A stretch of 64,000 nucleotides of DNA, from NCBI GenBank assembly GCA_026214975.1, contig CM047805.1, positions 8,084,463 to 8,148,462 on the forward strand, read 5' to 3'. Position numbers and translations under genes: made by a program. A model generated the notes under the pieces. That model saw only the letters and a list, made by a program, of their open reading frames with translations, made no database searches and had not been told where the DNA came from. This DNA is from Gentiana macrophylla. Taxonomy: Eukaryota; Streptophyta; Magnoliopsida; Gentianales; Gentianaceae. Shown piece after piece: positions 1 through 11,304 of this stretch (position 1 is the stretch's first letter; each line of letters opens with the position of its first letter).

Positions 1-1850
1 TTTGACTTGAAACTTGACTTTATCTGTTTTACCTTGCTGACATGCATCACAGATAGCATCCTTCTTGAAAGTGATCTCAGGTAAACCAACCACTAACTTC
101 TTCTTCACTAACTGATTAATATCATCAAAATTTAGATGATTTAACTTCTTGTGCCATAGCCAATTGAGTTCAGATTTGGTATGCACAATCGTGCAGTTTT
201 CGAATCTAGATGAGACCAATCCACAACATACATGTTCTGTTGCCTTCTACCAAAGCAAGTACAACTTGATCACCTCTTTCACTAATGACAAAACAATTGT
301 TTTTGTCAAAAGTGACCTTGTATCCCATATCACGAAATTGTCGATTAACTCGGCAAGTTGTAATCCAGTCCTTCCACATATGCAACATTCTTGATTGTAA
401 GTCCATTTAAAACAAGTGTGCCATATCCTCTTGTATAGCCAGTGTGTTTTTGTTGCCAAAATTCACCCTTGGACCATCTTTTGCCACAAAGTTTGTAAGA
501 CAGAGTGCTTATTCTTTGTCATGTGTCCGGAACATCCACTTGTCAAAGTACCGGACACCCTACAAAACAAAGTTAATGCATTTTAGGTACCCAAATCTGT
601 TTGGGTCCATAGTGGTCGATGGCAAGCATGACCCTTGGTATGTTTCCATAAGGTCTTCTCTAAATGTGTCATACTTTGGTTCATACTTTGGTTCATACAT
701 GTATTCCACACATCCATAAGTTCTAACATGGGTTGTGTAGAACCACATATGTTTTCTCCTCGGCCTTTTGGTACATAATCTTTGTTTGAAATGATTCTTG
801 TTATTAGAAACATTTGCATAACCATAGGTGTGTCTTTGTCTATTAGAACAAACTCTGTAATATGGAGTCTCACTGAGGTCTTGTGTAAGTCCTCTGCTGA
901 TTCCATTGCCTAGGTTTTACCTAGTGGTATGGTTATCTTGACTGCTTCTAGCATTAGATGCGGAATATTCCAATCATTATCGCGAGGAACAGTCTACCTT
1001 TCCCCGAGATAAGTATCCCTTGAATGATCAACATTTTTGGATTTAGGATTCTTATTCTTGGAATATTTCTGTTTTTTCCTTCGTGGTCCAAAGAGACTTG
1101 GTAGCAGTGTCTGCTATCAAGAGAGCTTAGAAGGTGCAAAGATCCTATTTTTGGATTTATTCTTTTACTAGAGTCGTTGACTTCGAGACTTCGATTTTGC
1201 TTCTTTGAGGCATTCTCATTTGGTTTCTTGCTTGCAGACCTTTACTGAGATGGATCTAGTGCAGGCACAAACTTAGGACCACCTCAGGTACTAGGTTCAA
1301 GAACCTTACTGGATCCACTCTTGTTAGATTGCTTTGAGTTCCAAATCCAAGCCCGCTTCTATCTCCATAAGGCTTTCCCCGATTTGTATGCAGTAGTGGA
1401 ACAAGATGGTTCAAAGAGATTCGAGAGGTCAGCTGGATGTTCAAAGCAGACTTATCTTTGATTCTGTCCAACATCTTTTCTTTACCTTTGAAAACCCTTA
1501 ATTCAGCTTTCAATCTTCCAACTTCTAACTCAAGAGCCTCTTTTTTTCACCTTCACAATCTCATAACTGATTGTATTATCCTTAGTTGATTAAGGATGGC
1601 ATCCAAAGTCTCATTGTTGTCGAATTTCTAGGATTTGAACCACGGTAGATTCACAATCACTTCCAGCGAGGAGTGTTTATAGATACAATGTTGTATACCT
1701 CCTCGATTTCATCCATGTTGGCCATCAAAGCATAATCCTCCATATCATCAACCAAAGTTGATCTTGTGTCATCCGATTCATTTCTTTTTTGTGATCCCAC
1801 TTCATATCCTGATTCATCTTCAAAGAACCATAGCCTTCTTGCCATGTCTC
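1..1850 (-). pseudogene. Copia protease and pre-integrase remnant (SIRE-1)
   Basis: Minus-strand pol remnant broken by many indels. The sequence at about 60-450 matches the GAG-pre-integrase zinc-binding region of SIRE-2 (35958-36380), including the segments encoding KVTFDKNN and SERGDQVVL. The region at about 440-600 corresponds to the protease active-site neighbourhood, but no intact D-S/T-G motif is readable. About 700-1250 is a low-complexity linker between gag and protease. No single frame is open across the region, so this copy cannot encode a working polyprotein as given. Some breaks fall at CAG/CTG-rich words that are intact in SIRE-2 and could be assembly errors. Confidence 0.65.
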
Positions 1851-2780
1851 CTTTGTTGACTCTTGGTCTTGATGAGTCCGACAATCAGTCTAAAATGTCC
1901 AGCTTCTTACAGGTTGAAGCAAAGATAATCAGTTCCTTGCCTTGTTTCAACTCGGGACAATCAGTCCAAGTGTCCTGTTTCTTGCAATGAAAGCATAGAT
2001 AGTCATTATCTTTCTTTGGTTCTTCTTTCCTTCTTTCAAGAGGGCCTCTTTGTGAAATTTCTTGTAGGGGCCTTTCCAGGTCTTCATCATTCGATTTTCT
2101 TACTCAAGAGGGCAATTTGTTCTTGCATTTCATCTAGCATATCATCCTGTCCTCCTGATGTTTCTTCATGATGTGAAGCACCCAATGCAGATGGTCTTTG
2201 GCTCTTCCTTTTTTTGATTTTTGCACTAGCTTCTTGCTAAATTCATAGGCCTTAAGATCGAGAACAGTTTGAAGGTGTCTTCTTCATGCAACTTTCTCAT
2301 TTCTTCAATTGCATCACCTTCATTTTCCAAACATCTCTTGCAAGTAAAGCTTCCAAGATTTTGGTGTTTACTTCCTCTTTTGAATAACTTACACTCAAGC
2401 AGTAAGTTCATCTAAGATTGCATTGAATCTGACTCCATTTGCTCAATGGTTTCATTTGGTAGCATTTTGAACTTTTGAAACCTTTTTAGCCACACCCGAT
2501 TTTGTTCTTCTTTATTGCATCGGTGCCTTCACAGATTAAGTGAATCTTATCCCAAAGTTCCTTTGCGCTCTTGCAATCTTTGACTTTCATGTACATATTG
2601 CTATCCAAGGTTACGTAGATGATATCAATAGCAATGTTGTTGAGGTTTGCTCTTTTCCTGCCTTCTGCATTCCATTCTCTCTTTGGTTTAGAATGTACTC
2701 AGATTCACACCCACCATTTCGCCTTTGTAATCTCCAAAGTGGTCCTTCGGTAGTACATCCATCATCTCATCATGAGTAGC
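1850..2780 (-). pseudogene. Copia gag remnant (SIRE-1)
   Basis: Degenerate copy of the SIRE-2 gag gene at 37845-38657. The shared segment EEMRKLHEEDTFKLF lies near 2245-2310. The zinc-knuckle region at about 1900-2000 keeps a GH-like stretch and, in one frame, a T-D-C-P-E ending, which supports a CCHC nucleocapsid knuckle in the ancestral protein. The frame is interrupted several times. In the family this protein forms the virus-like particle and packages element RNA. This copy is not expected to make one. Confidence 0.65.
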
Positions 2781-2967
2781 GACAAGATATGCCTGCATTC
2801 GACGCTTTATACTCATCAAATCTATCAAGAGAACACATCAACATGGTTCTAGCATACATGTGTGTTATCCATGATGCAAGTCTTGAAAATCGGTAGCTTG
2901 AAGGAAAGTTTTAAAGAATTTTTCACAAGCACAACAAGTAGGATTCCTTGAGCAATGAAAGCCTTTG

Positions 2968-2979
2968 CTCCGATACCAA
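2968..2979 (-). other. Primer-binding site, initiator tRNA-Met type (SIRE-1)
   Basis: On the minus strand the sequence two bases after the LTR end reads TGGTATCGGAGC. It differs at one base from TGGTATCAGAGC, the usual plant Copia primer-binding site complementary to initiator tRNA-Met. Its place beside the LTR fixes 2982-4685 as the 5' LTR. Confidence 0.8.
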
Positions 2980-2981
2980 TT

Positions 2982-4685
2982 GTTGGTCCCTTGAAAAGGC
3001 TTTAGTTAAGTTTAGAGGGGGGGTGAATAAACTTAACACTTAAAACTTTGGAGTTAACAAATTCTGCAACTTCAAAGAAACTGATACTTGATGTCTCTTT
3101 GAGACCTCGATAAGCCTGGCCGATAAACAGTAGTCTACTGACAGTTCAGTTTGCTGAATTTGTGCAGCGGAATAATATCAAAATTAAGCCTTGTTACTTG
3201 TTGTTAAATATGTTACTAAGTATTAGATACTCAGTAGTGTATGTGTGTGATTTCAGTTGCTAGATTCAACAGGTTGATATGAATAATGACTAAGTGCAAA
3301 GTAAATGCGATAAGTATGTAGAGATTTTTATAGTGGTTCCAGGTGATGTAATCAGACGTCCACTCTTCTCCTGTGATGTTGGAGGAAATTCACTAGTAAT
3401 CTTTGAGTTATCTGTTACAAAGAATCCTAGGTTGCTTGTCCTTCACCAATAACTATGGCTTCACAAACTGAAAACTAGGAATAGGTAGGATTGCTGCTCC
3501 TGAGTCTTCCACTGGTCCTTGAAGGGTAGAATTGCCTCTTCACCACCCACCACCACAAACCAACGATCTTTCACACTAACAGATGCTTCACTTTGTCTTG
3601 GCAGAGTTCTTTATAAAATAAAGAATGAATCAAGTAAATGATTCAATTGCAAAGCGCTTGATTAGGATGATATAATCGGCTGACTTGCGCCTTCAAGTGT
3701 GTATGCTTGATGCAAATTTAAACACGTAATGCACTTGAAGAAAATAACTAGATCAAGCACTTTAAGCTCGGTAAGTTCGTGAGGTGTTTTTCACTCAATG
3801 TTATCACTTGAAGTTTTAATCCAAAATTCATCCTCTTCTTCTTGAGTTGAAAGTCCTCTATTTATAGGTAGGAATGCATGTGACTTGAATTTGAAATTCA
3901 AATGTGACCGTTCCTTGTATTTGTCCCATCCTCACCGCATTCTCACTATTCATGGGATCGACCTTTATCGGGATTACTTTTTGATGAAAGGCAAATCATC
4001 CCACCCTTTGACTTGTATCCAATGGATAAAAATATGGATCATCCTAACGTCTTTTTAATCTCTCGCTTTGATTTGCTTGATAAGTCGAGAGGTAGTTGGT
4101 CGTTCTTATCCATGTAACTTCTCAATAATCTTGAATTAATCGAGGCATATATCGCGAGTTCATTAGTCTGTTTAAAACCAATCGATCTGCTTGAATATTA
4201 TATTTTATCTCTCAGAAATATAATGCACCGATTCCTTTTTATCCAACTTTTATTTGTGAAGTTAGATTACATCATTTTGAATATAACTAAGTTCCAAACA
4301 TCATCCAACTTGTGGAACTTAGACCTTCTACACAAGGTATATGTAATCAATTTAGGTCATCACAGACTTGCCTAGATAATCGATTCCATATCCTTGACAT
4401 TAAATACTAAGTTTGATCCCTTATCCTTCATTTACCGAGTTTGAACCTCACCTTGAGTCTTGATCTCCAAGAAAGTTGCGACCGACCCTCTCGACCTATC
4501 TACCCTATCGACTTAGACCACCAGTCTGTGATAAACAATCAACCCTTTTACGATGCTTGTTTGATCAAACCTATTTATGAATCAAACTCTAATAAACCTA
4601 TACATTTTATCTAGACATCTTTTTGCCTTTGCACTATAACAGCTAGTATGGCACTCATCATCAAAACTAAGAAATAAGTCCAACA
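2982..4685 (-). repeat. 5' LTR of SIRE-1
   Basis: Long terminal repeat of 1704 bp. In element sense it starts TGTTGGACTT and ends GGGACCAACA. It is homologous along its length to the LTRs at 26847-28549, 38888-40596 and 62108-63775. A TATA box lies at 3859-3866 on the minus strand. CTGCTGA-type words frequent in other copies are mostly altered here. Confidence 0.88.
3859..3866 (-). promoter_or_regulatory. LTR TATA box (SIRE-1)
   Basis: TATAAATA on the minus strand, in the element sense, at the same relative place as in the other three SIRE LTRs. Inferred core promoter of the U3 region. Confidence 0.6.
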
Positions 4686-5699
4686 AGTGCATATATCCTA
4701 AAGATAAGATCTAAAGACTGGCTAAGGGTGATTCCTATCTCCCAGTCTAAGAACACTATCTCAAAGGAAAAACGACTAAGTTACCTTTAAATAAAGAAAA
4801 GGTAATAGAGCTAAAGAAGTATCATAGCTTGTTCATAATGACCTTCAGGGTCTTGTGAAGGATACAAGCTAGTGGGAGCTTTTGAGAGGTAGACATTTTG
4901 TCTGAGACTAATCGAATCTCTGATTAGTTTATCTGAATATTCAGAGGAATCTCTGATATCACCAGAGAAGTGAGTATTCTATGCTCAGATATAGGCTATA
5001 GTATAGTATTTGGAACTAATGCTCGGCCTACTTCCGAGTGAAACGATTTCACTGAAAGGATAAACCATGTATTGTCTTGTATAGTTATTGATATGCCATT
5101 ACACTGCTTAACTAAATTAAGATATTAGTTGCAAAATAACGGTATACCTTATTATGTAAATACAAAGAAGTCTACCTAGAATATGCTTATGAATTTATGG
5201 ATAGGGAGTGAACTACGTTTACTTCACTTCCGTAAATAGAGGCGTTTAGCACTTCGTTCTTGAAGGTAGGACTAGAGGTTTCGTAAACACGTTCAGATGG
5301 TGACTGTTCGTGAAATATCTTAAATGCAATGAGTAAAGATTGGTTATAAGATTCTTAAGATCGGATAGTGACGGTTACACTGTTACATCCTCTTTCTAAA
5401 AGAATGTTTAAATAACAACCTTAGACCTTGAAGTACAGTTACTCAAGGAGTTACTATCTGATTTAATCAGACCACATCCAACATTGGTTGTTGGGGGTTA
5501 CGCTGATAAATACTACTGAACCAGATCAGAATGTCAATTCACCCAAATGTAGTGAGAGTATGGTTTATCCATTGACTCGCTGTGATCATGCGAATTTTAC
5601 AGTTTGCTGGGGTGATTGATAACCTATGGTCTTTTGGAAGGACTGTATAGTATTCTGATAAAAGGAGGTTGGTTTAAAGCCATAAACCTATAAATGGAG

Positions 5700-7121
5700 A
5701 TTTTGGTACTCCAAGTCTGTTCACAATCTTGTAGAACCACCTGAGTGTCTCAGGCCTAGTGGGAGAAATTGGTTCTACATGAAAAAGGGTCAAATGAATG
5801 AGAAAGTTTACCTTTCTAAGCAAAGACAATTGGTCTAGGGGTAATTCCCTGAGAAGTAGATAGTTTAATAGGGGTGATGCCCTGAAACTTTCTCACCATT
5901 TAGCCTTGCTTGACTCCATGGAAAGCAGGAAGATTACCAGGGGTGATGCCCTGACACTTTCTTTCCGTACAATGGATCTTGGATTCATTCGGAACGGAAG
6001 CGTTTTTGCTTAAAGCCAATGGCAGATTGACTGCCTATGCTTATATCCATTGATGGATTAAAGCAAACCTCTAGGTCATTAAAAATCCATATGCTTGAAA
6101 TATGTGGGCTTGACTAGAATATTGATGAGTCTTTTGTAGACCAGAGAATCAGTATTGGTGAAGTAGTAGACGTTAGTATTAATGAAAGGTGACACTACAA
6201 CAGTTGTAAACAACATGAGTGTGCTATCTGAAGTCAGGAACTGACGAACCAAACTTCTCTGAATTAGAGAAGTTGACTATATTCTTAGAGTTTGATTCGG
6301 TCGAATTTATAAGAACAAGTTCTTTGGCAGTATCCCATTCATCTTATTGTTAAGATGATGATACATTTTTGAATGCTGGATTCAACGAGAGGTTTCCTAC
6401 CCTCACGGAATAATTCTCTTAAATATTCGGATATAGAGAAAATGGGATAGATTCTCTTTCTGGATAGAGAAAGTCGGGTTAAGTCAATAAAAGTCGAATC
6501 TTGGATTCGAGCGTTGGAAAGCAGTATAGTACATCCTTAAGTATCTCCAGGAGAACGAGGAATAATATGCGTGTATATTCAGGTACAAACCTGGGTGTTG
6601 TTGACTACACTGATTGTGACTTACAGTCAGATTAAGGATGATCGTTAACTGATCTCGGGCTCTGTGTTTTCTCATTGTAATGGAGCTATAGACTGGGGCA
6701 ATCCAACACTGCCAATTCAACTTTGTAAGTCGAATACAAAGCAGCTTCTGGAGCAGCTAGAGAGGCAGTATTGCTTGAACGGTTCATTGTTGATCTGGGA
6801 GTAGTTCTACTTCTGGGTAAGTCAATATCACTTCGCTGTGAAAATAGTGGAGAGGTAGCTTATGCAAGGGATCTTTACAATCACAAGAGGTCCAAAGCAT
6901 ATTGAAAGTAAATACCACTTGGTCAAACAGATCATGCAAAGAGGCGACGTTTCGGTCCTAAAGATCACCTCGAGCCGACAACCTAGCTGATCAGGTTACC
7001 AAGACGTGTGGCATCTAATGTCAGTGATAAGCGCTTGGCGGGTATGAAATTGGGAGATGTCTAATCTGCTTTAGAGCAAGTCGGAGAATGTTGTGGACAG
7101 AAATAATAAGGGAGTGGTGTG
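5700..7121 (+). pseudogene. Copia reverse transcriptase / RNase H pseudogene (Copia-B)
   Basis: Heavily decayed pol on the plus strand. At about 5717-5820 a segment reads LVEPPECLRP followed by a basic stretch, matching the start of the Copia RT domain (RVT_2). Near 5880-5920 an ETFSP-like motif follows, where the family has ETFSPVA. Near 6530-6580 comes AVxxILKYL. At 6585-6800 there are remnants of the RNase H segment with YTDCD and a REAV-like motif. At 6897-6960 KHIESKYHLVKQIMQRGDV is the RNase H C-terminus. The YVDD box is not recognisable and part of RT seems deleted. The end of the gene lies across the insertion at 24614-24650. Older than the elements inserted into it. Confidence 0.7.
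5826..5960 (+). repeat. Threefold short inverted motif inside Copia-B RT
   Basis: A motif of the type AGGGGTGATGCCCT occurs at about 5834-5852, 5869-5883 and 5938-5952. The last two are followed by similar ACTTTCT sequence. The arms AGGG and CCCT are complementary. It overlaps the ETFSP-coding part of RT, so it may be local duplication in a dead gene. Confidence 0.45.
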
Positions 7122-8086
7122 TGTTGAGAGGATTTTGCATCATTTAAACAAAAGAAAATTTATAAACCCTAACTTAGATGCAAAACTAACTCCTAACCGG
7201 CCAAACACCGGGTAGTTGATAGTATAGCGAGATAAGTAAGGGTCGATCCACAGGAATTGGGTCATGTGAAATCTAATTTCATTAACTCTCTCAATTGTTA
7301 CTACTAATTATTACTAAACCTAAACTAAAGCGAGAAAATAAACTGATGGAGAGGATTTTAGTCCAAACCGTGAAACACATAATTAAGAACAAACAAATAA
7401 GAACAACACGAGAAGATAAAAACAGTCCTAAAGCTAAGGAAAACATAAAACGACCTAAACTAAGGAAACATGAAATCAAACAACGTACAAACCATGTAAT
7501 TTCAATCCTACCTCATCTCATGATTTTAACTCGAATTGTGGTTTCACCTTACGAAGGTATGAATCCTACTTTAGTAGTAATTACGCCTATCAATCTCATC
7601 ATCTTTCGATCTATAGAGATTAACGATATAAAACAAGGTGTAAGATCTTTCAATCTAATAACCTAGATAATCAACCTATCAACTTTCGTTATGTCAAGGT
7701 TAAAAATCACATCTTTTCTATGGTGATCTAGCCTAACAATGATTTTCATCAAGTTAGACAACGATTAGCAACCAATCTCTCGATCTAGTCACACATGGCA
7801 TGATAATTGCATAGAAAAGATACAAAACGAATCATAAATCATGAATACAAAGCAGGGACTGAATTAATTGAAGAACAAACTCACAGGGTTTGATACAATT
7901 GATGAATCCATGAATCTACAAAGAAGAGAAAAGCATCTAATCTAACCCGGATCACCCGAGCACAAGGCTCGGGTGACCGGCCTTGAAGCTCCCAAAGAAG
8001 TGCCGCTGATTGCTTGCTCTCCTTTTAGAAATTATGTATGTGGAATTATGAGTTGTATTATCAATGAATATGTTTTGAGGCATTGG

Positions 8087-8094
8087 TATTTATA
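8087..8094 (-). promoter_or_regulatory. LTR TATA box, outer element 3' LTR
   Basis: TATAAATA on the element-sense strand. The nearest palindromic word starts 40 bp upstream in the element sense. The equivalent box in the other LTR is at 24030-24037. Confidence 0.6.
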
Positions 8095-8133
8095 GAAAAT
8101 TAGATCTGCACTTTACGAACGCTGTTTCATGCC

Positions 8134-8260
8134 TGGAACGCTGGTTCTATGTTGTGGAACGCCAGTTCCATTTCTGAACTCCAGTTCTACAAGCTTTTTG
8201 AGCTCTCAGTATTGCTTTCAGCCCCTGGAACGCCAGTTCCATGCTTGAACGCTGGTTCTG
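8134..8260. repeat. Palindromic word cluster in LTR (TGGAACGCCAGTTCCA type)
   Basis: Exact TGGAACGCCAGTTCCA at 8155-8170 and 8226-8241, with variants at 8134-8149 and 8245-8260. Arms TGGAAC and GTTCCA are complementary around a 4-base centre. The matching cluster in the other LTR has exact copies at 24099-24114 and 24187-24202. Confidence 0.85.
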
Positions 8261-8649
8261 CCTATTCCTGAGCTGAACGGATTTGATCTTTGTCCTTATC
8301 TCTTAACAACCCATCCTTATCGTTTTGTAACAAACCTTATCTCTTGGATATTCTAGATGATTCATGACTTGCTCTCCTTGATCTTATCCCTTGCCACTTG
8401 TCAATTCCAAACTTCAACACTTGTGAGCTCCTAATTAATCAATGAATAACACCAAAATGTAATACAATTCCAAATTAATAATAAATCATCAATTAAGCAC
8501 AAAATTGATTACATTTTGAAATTAACTCATTAAAAATATCATTTGCTCAATATTTAACTATAAGGCTCGATTTCTATGAAAATAATACGAATATGGGGGA
8601 ATTTTATATAAAATATATCGTTATAAATCATACAATTTGACCCTTAACA

Positions 8650-8663
8650 ACACCCCCACACTT
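8650..8663 (-). other. Polypurine tract of outer element
   Basis: On the minus strand AAGTGTGGGGGTGT abuts the 3' LTR. This GTGTGGGG type is usual for Athila-like elements and primes plus-strand DNA synthesis. Confidence 0.75.
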
Positions 8664-10280
8664 AAACTTTTGTTCGTCCCGAGCAAAACAAAACAAAATC
8701 AAGACTTGAGACATATAAACATCTTAGCAAATATAAAACATATTCAAGTCGTTTAGAGGTTCACCCAAGTGTGTGTATGCATAGCCATAATAAATTTCCA
8801 CCCAATCCACACTTGAAATTGATTCAAGCAAAACTAGCTAATACCCCTCGTAGACTAGCAATAAATGACACTCATAAGATGCACCCTACAAACGTGACAT
8901 ATCCCGAAAAGAATGATAGATTGAATTTAGGACCTTTACTACGAAATACTCGAGAGGATAGTCCTACAACAAGATATCTATCGGTTTATCTTGGGATAAG
9001 ATATACATAAACCGAGTCTTATATTCAATTCATACCAATATCTTAGTTGATTTAACTTATTCACTTAAACACACATTAGAATGAGTCGTTGCCTTCATAG
9101 CGAAATAGGACATTTCGAGATAATACCCTACCTTACTCCAATCATAAGGCGACTCTTTCTAACGCCGTGAGCTTTTAGTCATCATGGTGGAATAGGACAT
9201 TTCGAGATAATCCCTATCGCACTCAAATCATCGACTAGCTTTCGACACACACAATTAATTCAATTAAATCAACTTCTTATTTGACGTTAGCTACGCTTAC
9301 TTATCACATTCAAACTTAAGATATTCACAATTATGACATACTTGGATCTAGATACAAACTATCATAATTATCACGATATATACGTAGCACTAAGCACATG
9401 ACTTATAAGAAAATCAAAAATCACTAATCCAAACGGGTATAACTTTATAAAAGCTCATCATCTACTATGGCACGTGAAAAATAGGTTGGGTGAAACATCT
9501 AAATTACTAAATATGCAGATAAAGCATCAATGATATAAACTCAAACAAAGACATGCATTTGTTCACTCGACAAAAACAAAAATTTTGAAAAATTTAGCAT
9601 TTTTCATAGAAATATGACTAATATGGCAAAAGAGTGTAGATACTAATCCCTTCCCCACACTTAGATTGCAACTTGTCCTCAAGTTGTATGCAGAAATAAA
9701 AAGTTTAGGAACTTAGCCGATTGTATTTCCAAGTTGGCAATTCGGAAAGAACCCTCAAGAACCAAAATTGCTTGACTATCCTTGGAAATGTGGAGCATCA
9801 CAGATCCAAGTAAGCTTGAATAGATCGATGAGACTTGTGGAGCATCACAGAATACTGACATCGACGTGAAAGCACAAACAAATATCAAAAGTGTCCTGCA
9901 TACTTGATCAATGCAAAAAATAGTCTACGGGGAAAAAGAATTATACATTGAAAACACAAGGAGAATAAATCATAGAGATGTTTGATTAAGCTCGAGATAA
10001 GGATGGAACATATACATGGACATTGCAAAATAGTAGGCTAGGTGCAACTACATTACAATGCAAATTACATGATATGTAATCCTAATAAAAGAAAACGCAA
10101 AAGCAGGCTCAGCCGAGCGGGTTGTGAAGACAACCCTACAAAGGACTACGGCCCTTAAAGAAAAGAAAACAATGCAACTAGATGACATGCAACTAAATGA
10201 GATGCACAAATAAAAGAAAATAAAAGGAAGAAAACTAGCCCCTTAATTTGCAACATGACATGTATAAAATAAACGTCTAC
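8664..10280 (-). other. Non-coding internal region of outer element
   Basis: No protein domain is visible on either strand. Positions 8664-9680 are homologous to 12932-13960 of the inner autonomous element, including blocks beginning CTAGCTAATACCCCTCGTAG and CATATCCCGAAAAGAATGAT. So both descend from the same 3' untranslated region. Around 9780-9860 the phrase TGTGGAGCATCACAGA occurs twice. Short open frames at 8771-9010 and 9679-9888 show no family resemblance. Confidence 0.7.
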
Positions 10281-10285
10281 CAAAT

Positions 10286-10623
10286 AATGACAGGTTACGA
10301 TAAACGACAGTGCTGTGTCATTCCATTACAATGCAGTGTAGACGCGCCTTAAGACTCATCAAAAGTGATAGCATTATGGAAAACCAACAGTTAGCTATAC
10401 TAAACAGATATAACTCATAAGACGCGATGGTAGCATACGGAAAACCGACAGTAGCTACCCATATGAGTTACAAAATAACAAGAAAGCACATAAGTCTCAA
10501 AGCTTAAAAGATTCATCACAGCGGTATGTAGCATACGGAAATCGACATTAGCTACTAAATAACAATAAGACCAGTTATAGCTTACGAGAACCGACAGTCA
10601 CTATAACTTGCATAGATGAATCA
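10286..10623. repeat. Array of stem-loops with conserved loop and differing stems
   Basis: Five hairpins share a loop like TACGGAAAACCGACAGT but have different, still complementary arms. H1: AATGACA 10286-10292 with TGTCATT 10316-10322. H2: ATAGC 10368-10372 with GCTAT 10394-10398. H3: GGTAGC 10429-10434 with GCTACC 10454-10459, plus outer arms TAACTCATA 10411-10419 and TATGAGTTA 10462-10470. H4: GTAGC 10528-10532 with GCTAC 10551-10555. H5: AGTTATAG 10573-10580 with CTATAACT 10601-10608. GATTCATC 10510-10517 and GATGAATC 10616-10623 enclose H4 and H5. A sixth, CGAGC/GCTCG, is in the inner element at 14339-14367. Function unknown. Confidence 0.75.
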
Positions 10624-10804
10624 AGTATATGAGATAAGATCAATTATTTAACATGGATTCGTAGATGGGGAGATAAACATGCAAGTTCAGGACATCTACG
10701 TAAAAATAAAAAATAAAACACAGAAGCTAGTATAAAGTATCCATGTCAAACAAAAGCATTAAAAAAATCGATCAAGGAAAATTCGAACACGGACAACATT
10801 CCTC

Positions 10805-10920
10805 GAGGTGAATGGGCGTTCATATTGTCGACGGGCGTTCAAAGACACCGAACGTCGCGTTCTCCTGCAGAGTATAAACTGGACGGGCGTTCACTTACAT
10901 TGAACGCTCGTCCAATACCG
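10805..10920. repeat. Palindrome-related words in outer element leader
   Basis: GGGCGTTC and GAACGCTCGTCC type half-sites recur at about 10813, 10840, 10855, 10890 and 10903. They are the same word family as in the LTRs of the inner element (TGGACGCCCGTCCA), but here they lie in the leader between PBS and the missing gag. A similar set is at 21080-21235. Confidence 0.65.
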
Positions 10921-11216
10921 TATATGCAATGAGATATGCAGGAAAATAACAAAGAAACCCCAAGAACTCATAGACTCAAAACACAAAGATAGACCACAAA
11001 TTTTTACAAATTATCGCACGAGAGGTTAGATTAGAAAACATATAATTCACGTTTCATAAATTGAGTAAAAAACCTTTTTGCACATTCTTAACCCAACGGT
11101 TATCGAAACACGGCAAAAATAAAAACTCTCAATTCAATTAACGCTACTTTTATTGAAAGAAAAATAAATCGTAACAAAATAGAAGAATTAACTCAAGTAG
11201 ATCCAACGAACACCGA
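10921..11216 (-). other. Leader region of outer element
   Basis: AT-rich, no open frame, directly downstream of the PBS in element sense. Nothing further is recognisable. Confidence 0.5.
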
Positions 11217-11234
11217 TTCCCGGCAACGGCGCCA
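11217..11234 (-). other. Primer-binding site, tRNA-Asp type (outer element)
   Basis: Minus strand reads TGGCGCCGTTGCCGGGAA, matching the Athila-type site complementary to the 3' end of tRNA-Asp. It lies 4 bases from the LTR end, which orients the element on the minus strand. Confidence 0.85.
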
Positions 11235-11238
11235 CTTT

Positions 11239-11304
11239 TGTTTGAGAGGATTTTGCATCATTTAAACAAAAGAAAATTTATAAACCCTAACTTAGATGCA
11301 AAAC
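11239..11304 (-). repeat. 5' LTR of outer element, part 1 (split)
   Basis: The first 66 bp (plus-strand coordinates) of the 5' LTR, matching 7122-7187 with one extra T. It is interrupted at 11304 by the inner element. AAAAC at 11300-11304 is repeated at 23130-23134. Confidence 0.88.

Larger units (their letters stand above)
1..4685 (-). mobile_element. SIRE-1: partial SIRE-like Copia retrotransposon
   Basis: This is the 5' portion of a Ty1/copia element on the minus strand, truncated by the left edge of the window. It has a 5' LTR at 2982-4685, a tRNA-Met type primer-binding site next to it, and a degenerate gag to integrase region. Positions 1-2981 align by eye, block for block, with 35932-38887 of the complete copy SIRE-2. 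The right flank at 4686-4690 reads AGTGC, so the matching duplication should lie outside the window. It appears to have inserted into Copia-B. Assignment to the SIRE/Maximus-like group rests on the envelope-position ORFs of SIRE-2, not on a phylogeny. Confidence 0.85.
4686..7121 (+). mobile_element. Copia-B, left segment (decayed, split)
   Basis: Plus-strand Copia element, interrupted at 7121 by the 17.5-kb gypsy insertion and resuming at 24614. From 4686 to about 5700 I recognise no domain. This stretch should correspond to integrase and linker but has too many stops. From 5700 the RT and RNase H can be followed. GTGTG occurs at 7117-7121 and again at 24609-24613, as expected for one insertion into this element. 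Confidence 0.7.
7122..8649 (-). repeat. 3' LTR of outer non-autonomous element
   Basis: LTR of 1528 bp, plus-strand ends TGTTGAGAGG and CCCTTAACA. It is homologous to the split 5' LTR at 11239-11304 and 23135-24608. It contains a TATA box at 8087-8094 (minus) and, at 8134-8260, four near-copies of a palindromic word of the type TGGAACGCCAGTTCCA. The open frames at 7291-7666 are LTR sequence, not genes. Confidence 0.9.

Noticed and set aside
7295..7666. 123-codon gene on the plus strand
   Set aside because: Lies inside an LTR and runs opposite to the element; the homologous LTR does not keep it open.
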